Assembly (NCBI RefSeq): GCF_003182155.1
Contig: NZ_QGTG01000003.1
Location: 62,001-126,000, forward strand
Length of the DNA: 64,000 nt
Direction of reading: 5' to 3'
Source: Chitinophaga sp. S165
GTDB taxonomy: Bacteria > Bacteroidota > Bacteroidia > Chitinophagales > Chitinophagaceae
Shown: positions 17,221 through 26,394 of the stretch, one piece after another
Position numbering within the stretch: position 1 is the first letter of the stretch
Layout: every line of letters begins with the position of its first letter
Notes under the pieces: model-generated
Database searches by the model: none
What the model was told of the DNA's origin: nothing
Seen by the model: the letters and a program-made list of their open reading frames with translations, nothing else
Program-made: the position numbers and the translations under genes

Positions 17221-17383
17221 CCCCTGTTTATAAACGACGTATTTCAGCGTAAAGCGCCCTAAAGATCCTACATACCTTACCCCGGCTAAGACTACAGTAT
17301 CATCAGGCTCCTTGCGGAACTGGAACCGACAACAGAGAGTACTCCTGTTTAAACTAAATTTTATTACCTAAAAACAAATTGAC

Positions 17384-17902
17384 ATGGCCTATATAATGGT
17401 CGATGTGGAAAGCGATGGGCCTATTCCCGGAGATTATTCAATGATCTCATTTGGCGCTATTAAAGTAGATAGCGCCCTTGATAAGACTTTCTACGGCAAA
17501 CTAAAACCCATATCCGAACGGTTTATCCCCGAAGCGTTAGCCGTATCCGGACATTCCAGACAGGAAACGCTCACTTTCAACGATCCGCGTAAAGTAATGG
17601 CTGATTTTAAAAGATGGATCGGAGATGTTTGTACGGACAGACCGATATTCATCAGTGACAATAACGGCTTTGACTGGATGTTCATTTGCTGGTACTTTCA
17701 TCATTTCCTGGGCGAAAATCCCTTCGGGTTCAGCTCTCAGAACCTGGGTAGCGTCTATAAAGGAATGGAGATGGATATGTTCAAAACGTTCAAACATTTG
17801 CGTCGTTCTGCGCATACCCATCATCCTGTGGATGACGCCAGGGGCAATGCGGAAGCGCTGCTGACTATGAAACAAAAAATGGGTTTGAAACTGAAGCTCT
17901 AG
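17384..17902 (+). CDS. DEDDh-family 3'-5' exonuclease
   Basis: A 172-residue single-domain nuclease. Exo I MVDVESDG carries the Asp/Glu pair at residues 7 and 9. Exo II is around ISDNNGFDWMF and Exo III is HHPVDDARGNAEAL with the conserved His and Asp. These are the RNase T/DnaQ-like catalytic residues for two-metal phosphodiester hydrolysis. The protein is compact and lacks partner domains, so it is more likely an RNA/DNA trimming enzyme than a polymerase subunit. It is monocistronic with its own promoter and terminator. Confidence 0.88.
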   Translation: MAYIMVDVESDGPIPGDYSMISFGAIKVDSALDKTFYGKLKPISERFIPEALAVSGHSRQETLTFNDPRKVMADFKRWIGDVCTDRPIFISDNNGFDWMFICWYFHHFLGENPFGFSSQNLGSVYKGMEMDMFKTFKHLRRSAHTHHPVDDARGNAEALLTMKQKMGLKLKL

Positions 17903-17928
17903 TTTTTACTTTTACATCAGGTAGGGCT

Positions 17929-17975
17929 GACTGCTGTATGTGCGATATGAATGTCACATGCATGCAGTCTTTTTT
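17929..17975 (+). terminator. terminator after the exonuclease gene
   Basis: A stem formed by GACTGCTGTATGTG and CACATGCATGCAGTC (one bulged base) is followed by TTTTTT. Confidence 0.75.
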
Positions 17976-18049
17976 ATTTAACAATTATTTCATGCAACTG
18001 GTAGTAGGATAATATTTTAAATTGAGTACCTCGCAGAAAAATTAAGAAG

Positions 18050-19615
18050 ATGGGTATAACGAGAGCATGCCTGCTGACAGGTATTTTAATGGCAGGTAGT
18101 CTGGCAGCTGCTGCACAGAAAGCGGAAGAACCTGCAGTATCGGTGATCCGCGGTCCATATCTGCAGGCAGCGTCAGATCACAGTATGACTATCCGCTGGC
18201 GTACGAATACTGCTAACAGGAGCAGGGTGCGGTACGGGACCACAAAAGACAGCACGCTCCTTATTGTCAATGATTCTACATTGGCTACGGAGCATATTGT
18301 AAAACTGGAAGGATTACAGCCACATACCCGTTACTATTATAAAATTGGCGACTTTACCAGCATATTGCAGGGCGACAGCGCTAATTACTTTTACACCTTA
18401 CCACCACAGGGACAAGATGGAATGTACCGCATTGGTGTATTTGGCGACTGTGGGAACAACTCCGTGAACCAGCGTAATGTGAAAAAATCTGTTCTGAATT
18501 ACCTGGGCGAAAACTATATGGACGCCTGGATACTGCTGGGCGATAACGCTTATACAAGTGGTACGGATGCTGAGTTTCAGACAAAGTTCTTCAACGTATA
18601 TAAAGACGATCTGTTAAAAAAATATCCGATGTTCCCGGCTCCGGGCAATCACGATTATAATGACAGGGACTTTCCGGGTGCAGCTGCACAGGCACAACGT
18701 ACACACCAGACAGCGTACTATCAGAACTTCTCAATGCCTACACACGGTGAGTCTGGTGGACTGGCATCCAATACACAGGCATTCTATTCTTTTGATATTG
18801 GAAACGTCCATTTCCTATCACTTGATTCCTACGGAAAGGAAGATCAGCAGTACCGTCTGTATGATACTACCGGCCCGCAGGTACAATGGATAAAACGTGA
18901 CCTGGAGGCAAATAAGAACAAACAGTGGGTAGTAGCATACTGGCATCATCCTCCCTACACAATGGGTTCGCATAATTCCGATCATGAAATGGAACTGGTG
19001 CATATCCGCGAGAATTTCATCCGTATACTGGAACGATATGGTGTAGACATGGCACTGTGTGGTCATAGTCATGATTATGAACGCACCCGTCTTATAAAAG
19101 GGCACTATGGAATGGAGGCTACTTTTGATGCAACGCAGCATAACTTGAGCCAGTCTTCCGGTTTGTATGACGGAAGTGATAACTCCTGCCCTTATGTAAA
19201 AGACAGTGCCAACCAGGGAACTGTATATGTACTCAGTGGTTCGGCAGGTCAGCTGGGCGGAATGCAACCCGGTTATCCGCATGACGCGATGCAGTATGCA
19301 AACGCAAAAGATGGCGGTGCTGCGATGCTGGAAGTGCAGGGCAACCGCCTTGACCTCAAATGGATCTGTGCAGACGGAGTGATCAGAGATCATTTTACAC
19401 TGATGAAAGAAGTGAATAAAAACACCGTGCTTCGTGTGAAAGCAAAAAGCAAGGTGACATTGACCGCATCATTTACAGGTAACTATAAGTGGAGCGAAAA
19501 GGGGCAGCAGACGAAAAGTATTACTGTAGTAGCCCGTTCAGGTAAAACAGAATATACTGTGCAGGATAAGGAAGGCTGCCTGAAAGATACATTTACGATC
19601 ATCACTACAAAATAA
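18050..19615 (+). CDS. exported purple-acid-phosphatase-like metallophosphoesterase
   Basis: A 521-residue protein with a signal peptide. A fibronectin-III-like N-terminal domain (RGPYLQAASDHSMTIRW) is typical of purple acid phosphatases. The metallophosphoesterase domain has all metal motifs in order: FGDCG, LLGDNAY, GNHDY, YWHHPPY and GHSHDYERT. A C-terminal beta region follows (KSKVTLTASFTGNYKW). It hydrolyses phosphomonoesters outside the cytoplasm. The next gene, an imelysin-like/di-haem peroxidase fusion, starts 5 bases later, so the two are co-transcribed. Confidence 0.9.
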   Translation: MGITRACLLTGILMAGSLAAAAQKAEEPAVSVIRGPYLQAASDHSMTIRWRTNTANRSRVRYGTTKDSTLLIVNDSTLATEHIVKLEGLQPHTRYYYKIGDFTSILQGDSANYFYTLPPQGQDGMYRIGVFGDCGNNSVNQRNVKKSVLNYLGENYMDAWILLGDNAYTSGTDAEFQTKFFNVYKDDLLKKYPMFPAPGNHDYNDRDFPGAAAQAQRTHQTAYYQNFSMPTHGESGGLASNTQAFYSFDIGNVHFLSLDSYGKEDQQYRLYDTTGPQVQWIKRDLEANKNKQWVVAYWHHPPYTMGSHNSDHEMELVHIRENFIRILERYGVDMALCGHSHDYERTRLIKGHYGMEATFDATQHNLSQSSGLYDGSDNSCPYVKDSANQGTVYVLSGSAGQLGGMQPGYPHDAMQYANAKDGGAAMLEVQGNRLDLKWICADGVIRDHFTLMKEVNKNTVLRVKAKSKVTLTASFTGNYKWSEKGQQTKSITVVARSGKTEYTVQDKEGCLKDTFTIITTK

Positions 19616-19620
19616 AATAT

Positions 19621-21348
19621 ATGAGTTGGAGAATGGTGTTCCCCGGTATTTGTGTATTGCTGCTGACCGCTGTAATAATTACATCACAAGGGGAACGCCA
19701 TGTACCCATCTCTGATGGAGTAGTAGCTTACTTCAAACGGCAACAGCCTGGTTTTGCGGAAAAGACTTTTGTATTGCAACAGCGTATTGCGCAGCTGAAG
19801 CCAGGTGATACGGCGTCATTATCGGCCGCAAAGCAGGCATTGTGGGAGTGCAGGACAGGTTATAAGTCCATCGCCTTCTTCCTGGAATATTTCTTCGCCA
19901 GTGAGGCCTACGTTTTTAATGCGCCACCCAAATATGAAATAGAAGAACCCTATATCGAATACAACGAACCTGCAGGCTTACAACAGATCGAAGCCTTGTT
20001 GTACGACCCACAGGTATATCAGCGCAAACAGGAATTGGAAGCTCAGGCAACTATCCTGGTGCAGACCGCGGAGGACCTGAATTCATTGCTCTACCAGTTT
20101 TCGGCAACCGCACCGCAGGTGCTGGAAAGCATACAACAGGAGCTGGTACGGATAATGACCTTGTATATTACCGGATATGACGCGCCCTCGCTGAAAAGCG
20201 GCATAGCAGAGGCGGCCGCTGCGATGAAAGCGATAGATACTATCCTGATGCCCTATCAGGACCTCGATAAAAAAGACAGTATCAGATATTACTTACAACA
20301 AAGTATCGGGATGCTGACAACACATCCGGACTTTGACTCTTTCGACCGGCTTTCTTTCCTCGTAGACAAAGCGCTGCCTTTACAACGGTTATTACTGAAC
20401 AGTAATCATGATCTGTTTAGTCCCACAGCGATAAACAAGGATGTTTTCCCGCATAGCAATATACAAGGCGATACTGCACTCGGCAGACGGCTATTCTTCG
20501 AAAAAGCATTATCAGGAAATGCCACCCGTAGTTGCGCTACATGTCACCAGCCGGGACGTTACTTTACCGATGGTCTGACACGGAACCGGAATCTAAACGG
20601 AGAAGGTGAATTGCCAAGGAATACTCCGGGACTATTATACGCCTGCTACCAGTATTCACAGTTCTGGGACGGAAGGGTACAAAGCCTCGAAGAGCAGGTA
20701 AAAACGGTGATGCATAGTTCACGGGAAATGGATGCAAACGATGATACCGTGATATACAGATTGCGGAGGATGACAACTTACGCCGGTATTACCCTGCCAC
20801 AGATACAGGCATCGCTGGCGGCATATCTGCGTACGCTGACGCCTTTCAACTCACCTTTTGATCATTACATTGCCGGCAATAAGAAAGCATTGACAGGCGA
20901 GCAGCAGCAGGGAGGAAACCTCTTTATGGGAAAAGGACAATGTGCAACCTGTCATTTCGCACCATTGTTCAATGGTTTAATACCTCCACTTTATAACAGA
21001 ACTGAATTTGAAGTGCTGGGCACACCTTCCAATGATGATCTTGCACATCCTGTGCCAGATGAGGACAGCGGCAGGCTGGCATTTTTTCCTATAGATTTTT
21101 ATAAGGCGGCATTCAAAACACCGACAGTACGTAACGCCGCTGTGACAGCGCCTTACATGCATAATGGTGCTTTCAGAAACATGGAGCAGGTAGTTGATTT
21201 TTATGATAAAGGAGGAGGGAATGGTATCGGATTATCTGTATTAAACCAAACATTATCTCCAATACCGCTTCAGCTTACACCAAAAGAAAAGAAAGCGCTG
21301 ATCGCTTTTATGAATGCATTAACTGATAAGGAACCCACCACAAATTAA
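19621..21348 (+). CDS. di-haem cytochrome c peroxidase (MauG-like) with imelysin-like N-terminal region
   Basis: A 575-residue exported or membrane-anchored protein with an N-terminal hydrophobic segment. Residues 30-265 form a helical region resembling imelysin-like domains found in periplasmic metal-handling proteins (tentative). The C-terminal peroxidase domain has two haem-binding CATCH motifs (305-309 and 441-445), the family FWDGRVQSLEEQ segment and the ending KTPTVRNAAVTAPYMHNGAFR. Fusion of these parts suggests redox chemistry coupled to metal or substrate binding (inference). It is in an operon with the purple acid phosphatase just upstream. Confidence 0.86.
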   Translation: MSWRMVFPGICVLLLTAVIITSQGERHVPISDGVVAYFKRQQPGFAEKTFVLQQRIAQLKPGDTASLSAAKQALWECRTGYKSIAFFLEYFFASEAYVFNAPPKYEIEEPYIEYNEPAGLQQIEALLYDPQVYQRKQELEAQATILVQTAEDLNSLLYQFSATAPQVLESIQQELVRIMTLYITGYDAPSLKSGIAEAAAAMKAIDTILMPYQDLDKKDSIRYYLQQSIGMLTTHPDFDSFDRLSFLVDKALPLQRLLLNSNHDLFSPTAINKDVFPHSNIQGDTALGRRLFFEKALSGNATRSCATCHQPGRYFTDGLTRNRNLNGEGELPRNTPGLLYACYQYSQFWDGRVQSLEEQVKTVMHSSREMDANDDTVIYRLRRMTTYAGITLPQIQASLAAYLRTLTPFNSPFDHYIAGNKKALTGEQQQGGNLFMGKGQCATCHFAPLFNGLIPPLYNRTEFEVLGTPSNDDLAHPVPDEDSGRLAFFPIDFYKAAFKTPTVRNAAVTAPYMHNGAFRNMEQVVDFYDKGGGNGIGLSVLNQTLSPIPLQLTPKEKKALIAFMNALTDKEPTTN

Positions 21349-21640
21349 GCGCTTCAGGTAAGCGTGATAACAGCTATTTTATAGTAGCAGCTAAACAGTG
21401 CTAAATCTGTACAGATAAGGCCTTTCAGGTGATGTAAATGGCTGTGGAGCCTACTTGTTAAAGTAGATTTATGTGCGTATAAATACGTAATACATTTTTC
21501 AGTGAATGTACGGTAGCCATCTTCAAATGTATGCCAGCAGATAATTCCCACGAGCGAACAATGTTAGGTGATCCTATACTTACACATGCTGTAGATAACA
21601 ACAGGGTAGCAGCTTTTTGGAAAATTCCTACCTTTAAAGG

Positions 21641-22225
21641 ATGAGTGAGGTTTTGCGGTCTTATATTGAAACTTATGCTTCAACTACTTTAACCGATACC
21701 GAGTTTGAGTTAGTGATGGATGCATTTACATTTAAGCGTTTAAGGCGAAAGCAATATCTGTTGCAGGAGGGAGATGTATGTAAGTATTATGGCTTTATTC
21801 TGAAGGGCGCTATGCGGCAATACAGTGTGGATTTAAAAGGGACGGAATATGTGATCCATCTGGGATTGGAAGAATCATGGATAGGAGACCGCGAAAGTTT
21901 TTTTATGTTGACCCCGAGTCGTTATAACATTGATGCCTGGGAGGATACTGATCTGCTACTGATTACGAATGAAGATTTCCAGCGTTTACTGGATACTATA
22001 CCTGCAGTTGTAACAATGATGCGGGTAATTGATCAGCGTTATTACATAACTACACAACGTCGTTTACATAGCAGTATTGCTTATACTGCACGAGAGCGAT
22101 ATGAAGAGCTGGTGAATACCCAGCCGGAATTGATACAGCGTTTTCCTCAACAAATGATTGCTTCTTACCTGGGTATTTCTCCTGAGACTTTAAGCCGTAT
22201 CCGCAGGCAAAGTATTGAGAAATGA
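21641..22225 (+). CDS. Crp/Fnr-family transcriptional regulator
   Basis: A 194-residue regulator. The N-terminal cyclic-nucleotide-binding-type beta barrel (LRRKQYLLQEGDVCKYYGFILKG) is followed by a long dimer helix and a C-terminal winged helix-turn-helix (QQMIASYLGISPETLSRIRRQ). The barrel lacks a canonical cAMP pocket RxS motif, as in most Bacteroidota members, and there is no Fnr-type Cys cluster. A TACCTTTA element at 21629-21636 is one base off the -7 consensus and predicts a very short leader. Targets are unknown. Confidence 0.9.
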   Translation: MSEVLRSYIETYASTTLTDTEFELVMDAFTFKRLRRKQYLLQEGDVCKYYGFILKGAMRQYSVDLKGTEYVIHLGLEESWIGDRESFFMLTPSRYNIDAWEDTDLLLITNEDFQRLLDTIPAVVTMMRVIDQRYYITTQRRLHSSIAYTARERYEELVNTQPELIQRFPQQMIASYLGISPETLSRIRRQSIEK

Positions 22226-22334
22226 TGATATGAATATCAGCTAAAGACATAGTGTCATTAACAGTGATAACATATGACCATTTCTCAAATACAGATTGTG
22301 AAAGACGCCTTCCGGCGGATAAAACCTGAGTAAT

Positions 22335-22805
22335 TTAATACCCCTTTTGTTGCCGATCATTCTGTATGTTGGCGGCCATTTCATTTTGTTGGCTTGCATC
22401 AGCACAATGAGCCTTGATGGCGGCTAGATAACGCTTTGCTTTGTCAGCATAGAGATAGGCTTGAAAGGTTGGTTCGTATCGGGCAGCATAGGAAAGCTCC
22501 AACAGTGCTTTGTAGGAATGACCAATACCCTGGCAATTACTAAATACAAGTTTTGTCATCACTGCGTGCTTATTTTCCTTGCTTTTTATCAGGTCGCGAT
22601 ACATTCCGATATCATTTACTGTTTTTGCTTCTCCTCTGAATTTATGCCTCAAAGGAAAGATCACGGCGCTGACATGATGGAGGGCTGCATAAAATGAAGT
22701 AGTAATTACCCAATCGAGATAAAGATTGCTGCTGTCCAGGTAATCACAGGCATGCTCATTGTGGAGAGCATGCAGGTAGTGCTGTTTTTTTTGTATCAGG
22801 CTCAT
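22335..22805 (-). CDS. HEPN-like domain protein
   Basis: A 156-residue all-helical protein from ATG 22805 (MSLIQKKQHYLHALHNEHACDYL). The core LDWVITTSFYAALHHVSAVIF and SYKALLELSYAARYEPTF resemble the HEPN family in which an FYAALH helix precedes a conserved His/Arg pair and an ARY ending. A strict R-x4-6-H nuclease motif is not obvious (an Arg and His are 10 residues apart in RDLIKSKENKH), so RNase activity is uncertain. Its start overlaps the end of the upstream gene by 50 bases, so the two are coupled. I read the pair as a possible toxin-antitoxin or defence-like module, which is inference. Confidence 0.6.
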   Translation of the reverse strand: MSLIQKKQHYLHALHNEHACDYLDSSNLYLDWVITTSFYAALHHVSAVIFPLRHKFRGEAKTVNDIGMYRDLIKSKENKHAVMTKLVFSNCQGIGHSYKALLELSYAARYEPTFQAYLYADKAKRYLAAIKAHCADASQQNEMAANIQNDRQQKGY

Positions 22806-23325
22806 AAAAGATAGAAAAGCCATCACTATCCAAATAGGACAGATCAGAGCCTTTGGATTTGGGAAACAAATGAATGTAAATTGAAAATGTATCACTTTCG
22901 TGTGTTCGTTCTAAGTCGTAAGCGGCATTGTGCGCATCTTCCAGAAATCTGGAAAGGTAAAATACGTCCGTTACGACAAAGGCGAGCTCAAAAGAAGAAA
23001 AAGAATTGATACGCAGCTTGATGTCCGGTTCAGTACGTAGATCGGTGAAAAACGTCCGGAACTCTTCTGCAATTTTGGTAGCTAAAACCACATTGGCCGT
23101 GAGCATATCACTTAACAGCTGTTGTTGAACTGTCTGACCGGTTTCCTTTTCAACTTCATGAGCGGATAACAATTCTCCGGATATGGAATGATCATCTGAC
23201 CTTTTCCAGTTTTCAGGAAGAACAATGACGGGCCGCCAAAAGTGATAGGCCTCTAGTATTGACCTATGCATAACATGTGCTGGCAAACGAATGGAACTCA
23301 TAACTAAATAATGATTGGATAACAC
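22756..23325 (-). CDS. uncharacterised partner of the HEPN-like protein
   Basis: A 189-residue protein (181 from the alternative ATG at 23301). There is no signal peptide. A helical middle (VQQQLLSDMLTANVVLATKIAEEFRTFFTDL) is followed by a mixed alpha/beta part (LRINSFSSFELAFVVTDVFYLS, SIYIHLFPKSKG). I do not recognise the family, and no nucleotidyltransferase GS...D-x-D motif is visible, so it is not a standard MNT partner. The tight overlap with the HEPN-like gene implies a joint function. Confidence 0.62.
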   Translation of the reverse strand: MLSNHYLVMSSIRLPAHVMHRSILEAYHFWRPVIVLPENWKRSDDHSISGELLSAHEVEKETGQTVQQQLLSDMLTANVVLATKIAEEFRTFFTDLRTEPDIKLRINSFSSFELAFVVTDVFYLSRFLEDAHNAAYDLERTHESDTFSIYIHLFPKSKGSDLSYLDSDGFSIFYEPDTKKTALPACSPQ

Positions 23326-23670
23326 AATATTACTGAACGTTTTCTTTTATTTAGTTAATGAGAGGTTAATAAAAAAAAGAATACATAAATCTGCAAATAT
23401 TACATTTCACCCATAACCTTCCTTATGCCGATATCCTTCACATCCTGATCCTCCTCAAATAAATAACCGCATTCCTTACATTTTAAATATATCTTATTTT
23501 ATAACACTTTGAAAGATTAACATTTAAGCCTAAATTGCCTCCCATTATTATTTTAAATAATAGTATCAGTAACAAACATCATCTTAACCAAGCAATCGAA
23601 TAATTCCAGCCCTCTGATTTAGAGGCTGTTAATATTCATCCGTAACAGTATAGTAAATAACAAAAGATCT
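23326..23670. other. 345-bp AT-rich intergenic region with a possible zinc-ribbon remnant
   Basis: This is the divergent spacer between the HEPN-like module and the YfhO gene. On the minus strand 23498-23400 a 32-codon frame without an ATG/GTG/TTG start reads IYLKCKECGYLFEEDQD and ends VKDIGIRKVMGEM then stop. It contains one CxxC pair and looks protein-like, so it may be a decayed gene end or an unusual small gene. Nothing else is recognised. Confidence 0.4.
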
Positions 23671-26193
23671 ATGAACAGTTTTTCCTGGAAGAAGATCATC
23701 CCGCACGTAATTGCAATTTCCATCTTTTTGATTGTTGCACTGGTCTATTGTAGCCCGGCCCTGGAAGGCAAGGTATTACAGCAGACCGATATCGTGCATT
23801 GGAAAGGGATGGCGCAGGATGCTTTTAATTATAAGACAGCGCACGGACATTTCCCTTTGTGGAATACCCATCTGTTCAGTGGTATGCCTAACTACCAGGT
23901 GACGATGGATACAAAGACCTTCCTGCCTGATTTTGGCCGTATTATGCAGTTATATCTGCCTAAACCTGCCGGCTACTTCTTTCTGGCCTGTTTATGCTTC
24001 TATATCCTGGGAATGGCGTACAGCGTTAATGTGATAGCTGCCATATTGGGGAGTCTCGGATTCGCCTATGCTACTTATGATCCTATTATCATTTCTGTGG
24101 GGCATGAGACTAAAATGCTCGCTATTGCTTATATGCCGGGATTGTTAGCGGGGCTGGTGTTACTCTACAGGAAGAAGTACGTTCTGGGGCTTGCTGTTTC
24201 AGCATTGTTTGCCACAATGGAAATAGGTTCAGGCCACCCGCAGGTAACCTATTACCTGCTCATTACCCTGGGTATTATGACCGTAGGGGATATCGTTATG
24301 TGGGTGATGCAGAAAGAGTTCAAACATATGATCATCGCATTAGGCCTGGCATTGATCGCCGGACTGATTGGGTTTGGTAATAACTCACAGAGCCTGCTGA
24401 CCACCTACGAGTATTCAAAATACACAATGCGTGGCGGTAAAACGGTAGACCTTTCTGAAGATGGTAAACTGACACAGACGAAGACCGAAGGACTGGACGA
24501 AAGTTATGCGTTCTCCTACAGCCTGGGTATGAGCGAGACTTTTGTACTGATGATGCCGAATGCATTCGGCGGTGGTTCCGGTGAGCACCTGGGGCCTGAT
24601 TCAAAAGTGGTTTCAGCGCTTGCTAAACAGAATATTCCCGAGGCTCAGGGAAGCCAGGTAGCAGCCAGCTTACCTAAATACTGGGGTGGCGTTGCTCCTT
24701 TCACAGCCGGTCCTCCCTACAGCGGAGCACTGATATGTTTCCTCGCTGTTATCGGCTTTGTGGTCCTGGCGGGAAATGGCAATACCAATATTGCCGGTAA
24801 CGTAACCCGCTGGTGGATCTTAGCTGCAACAGTGCTGATGATCTTCATCGCATGGGGTAGCTATTTCTCAGGATTTAATAAGATACTTTTCGATCATTTA
24901 CCACTTTACAATAAGTTCAGGGCCCCTTCCATGGCGCTGATCATCCCTCAGTTATTACTGCCATTGCTGGCGGTACTGGCACTCGACAGGATCTTCTTTG
25001 CAGTGGATTCAAAAGAATTCCTGCAGAAGAACTTCAAAAACATCGTGTATGTAAGCGGTGGTGTGATCGTACTGGCCGGACTTGTATACGTCTTTAACGA
25101 TTATAGAGGCAGTTACGATACGCAGATCCTGGATGGCTTCACACAACAGGCAAACTCCACGGTGGCTAATAGCATCCTGGAAGGGATGATGGCCGACAGG
25201 AAGGCGATGTTCGCAGCTGGTATCGGCCATATTTTATGGATATGGGTACTGATCATCATCGGTCTGTATTGCTTTATGAAGAATATTGCAAAGCCGGTAG
25301 TGATCCTCGGTGTTTTCATATTCGTAAACACGGCGGACCTGCTTGCAGTTGCCAAAAAATATCTCAATAGCGAAAACTACCAGGATGAGTCAAGCTATCA
25401 GGCAGGTAATTTCGCACCCACTCCCGCTGATCAGCAGATCCTGCAGGATACGGACCCGCATTACAGGGTACTGAACCTGTCTACCGGCGATCCTTTCAAT
25501 GATGCCATCACTTCATACTATCACCGTTCAGTAGGAGGGTACCATGCCGCTAAACTACGTATGTACCAGGATATCATTGAAAACCAGTTCGCAAAGCAGG
25601 GTGCGGGTCTGAACATGGGATTATTGAATATGCTGGATACACGTTATGTGATCACCCGTTCACAGGACCAGCAACAACCAATGCCGGTAGTACAGCGTAA
25701 CCCGGATGCATTAGGCGCTGCCTGGTTCATCAAAAATATCCAGTACGTAAACGGGCCTATTGAAGCTATTAAAGCACTGGACCACCTGAATCCGAAAGAT
25801 ACGGTGATCATGGACAATGCATTCAAGGCGACCATTACAAATCAGCCGGCATTTGATTCTGCGGCTACGATCAAACTGGTAAGCTATGAGAATGATGCGA
25901 TTAAGTACGCTACAAGCGCCAAAAGCAACCAGTTCGCCGTATTGAGTGAGGTGTATTATCCGGAAGGCTGGAATGCCTATATAGATGGCAAGGAAACAGC
26001 TTATGCGAATGTAAACTACATCCTGCGTGGTATTTCCGTACCAGCAGGTGAACATACGATCGAATTCAAATTTGAACCTGCGTCTTACTATACCGGCCAG
26101 AAACTGGTATACGTCGCCAATATACTGTTGTGGTTAACAATCGCAGGTAGCATCTTTGTTCTGTGGAAACAGAGCAGAGCTACAAAGGCATAA
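23671..26193 (+). CDS. YfhO-family polytopic membrane protein
   Basis: An 840-residue membrane protein with about 12-13 hydrophobic segments and a periplasmic C-terminal part before a last helix (YVANILLWLTIAGSIFVLW). Family features are the N-terminal SPALEGKVLQQTDIVHWKGM and FPLWNTHLFSGMPNYQ, and the late VLSEVYYPEGWNAYIDGKE with EHTIEFKFEP. YfhO proteins are GT-C-like and linked in Firmicutes to lipoteichoic acid glycosylation; in Bacteroidota they are probable lipid-linked glycan enzymes of unknown substrate. Monocistronic with a strong terminator. Confidence 0.9.
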   Translation: MNSFSWKKIIPHVIAISIFLIVALVYCSPALEGKVLQQTDIVHWKGMAQDAFNYKTAHGHFPLWNTHLFSGMPNYQVTMDTKTFLPDFGRIMQLYLPKPAGYFFLACLCFYILGMAYSVNVIAAILGSLGFAYATYDPIIISVGHETKMLAIAYMPGLLAGLVLLYRKKYVLGLAVSALFATMEIGSGHPQVTYYLLITLGIMTVGDIVMWVMQKEFKHMIIALGLALIAGLIGFGNNSQSLLTTYEYSKYTMRGGKTVDLSEDGKLTQTKTEGLDESYAFSYSLGMSETFVLMMPNAFGGGSGEHLGPDSKVVSALAKQNIPEAQGSQVAASLPKYWGGVAPFTAGPPYSGALICFLAVIGFVVLAGNGNTNIAGNVTRWWILAATVLMIFIAWGSYFSGFNKILFDHLPLYNKFRAPSMALIIPQLLLPLLAVLALDRIFFAVDSKEFLQKNFKNIVYVSGGVIVLAGLVYVFNDYRGSYDTQILDGFTQQANSTVANSILEGMMADRKAMFAAGIGHILWIWVLIIIGLYCFMKNIAKPVVILGVFIFVNTADLLAVAKKYLNSENYQDESSYQAGNFAPTPADQQILQDTDPHYRVLNLSTGDPFNDAITSYYHRSVGGYHAAKLRMYQDIIENQFAKQGAGLNMGLLNMLDTRYVITRSQDQQQPMPVVQRNPDALGAAWFIKNIQYVNGPIEAIKALDHLNPKDTVIMDNAFKATITNQPAFDSAATIKLVSYENDAIKYATSAKSNQFAVLSEVYYPEGWNAYIDGKETAYANVNYILRGISVPAGEHTIEFKFEPASYYTGQKLVYVANILLWLTIAGSIFVLWKQSRATKA

Positions 26194-26215
26194 ACAGCAA
26201 TTATTTATAAAAAGA

Positions 26216-26249
26216 AGGGCATTCGCAATAGCAGCGAATGCCTTTTTTT
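26216..26249 (+). terminator. terminator after the YfhO gene
   Basis: GGCATTCGC (26218-26226) pairs perfectly with GCGAATGCC (26234-26242) across a 7-base loop, followed by T7. Confidence 0.9.
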
Positions 26250-26294
26250 ATGCGCGTATGATCAAGTGTAGATAGTATTATATGAAGATTATTG

Positions 26295-26302
26295 TATATT
26301 TG
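26295..26302 (+). promoter_or_regulatory. -7 promoter element upstream of a lipoprotein gene
   Basis: TATATTTG matches TAnnTTTG exactly. The predicted start is near 26308, about 87 bases before the ATG at 26395. Confidence 0.6.
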
Positions 26303-26394
26303 TGCTTCATTAAGCACGGAAGCCAATAATTGATTTTCCCTTAAATGGTTTAACCTGGGAAATTGATCAGAATACAGAATATATACCTAAACCT

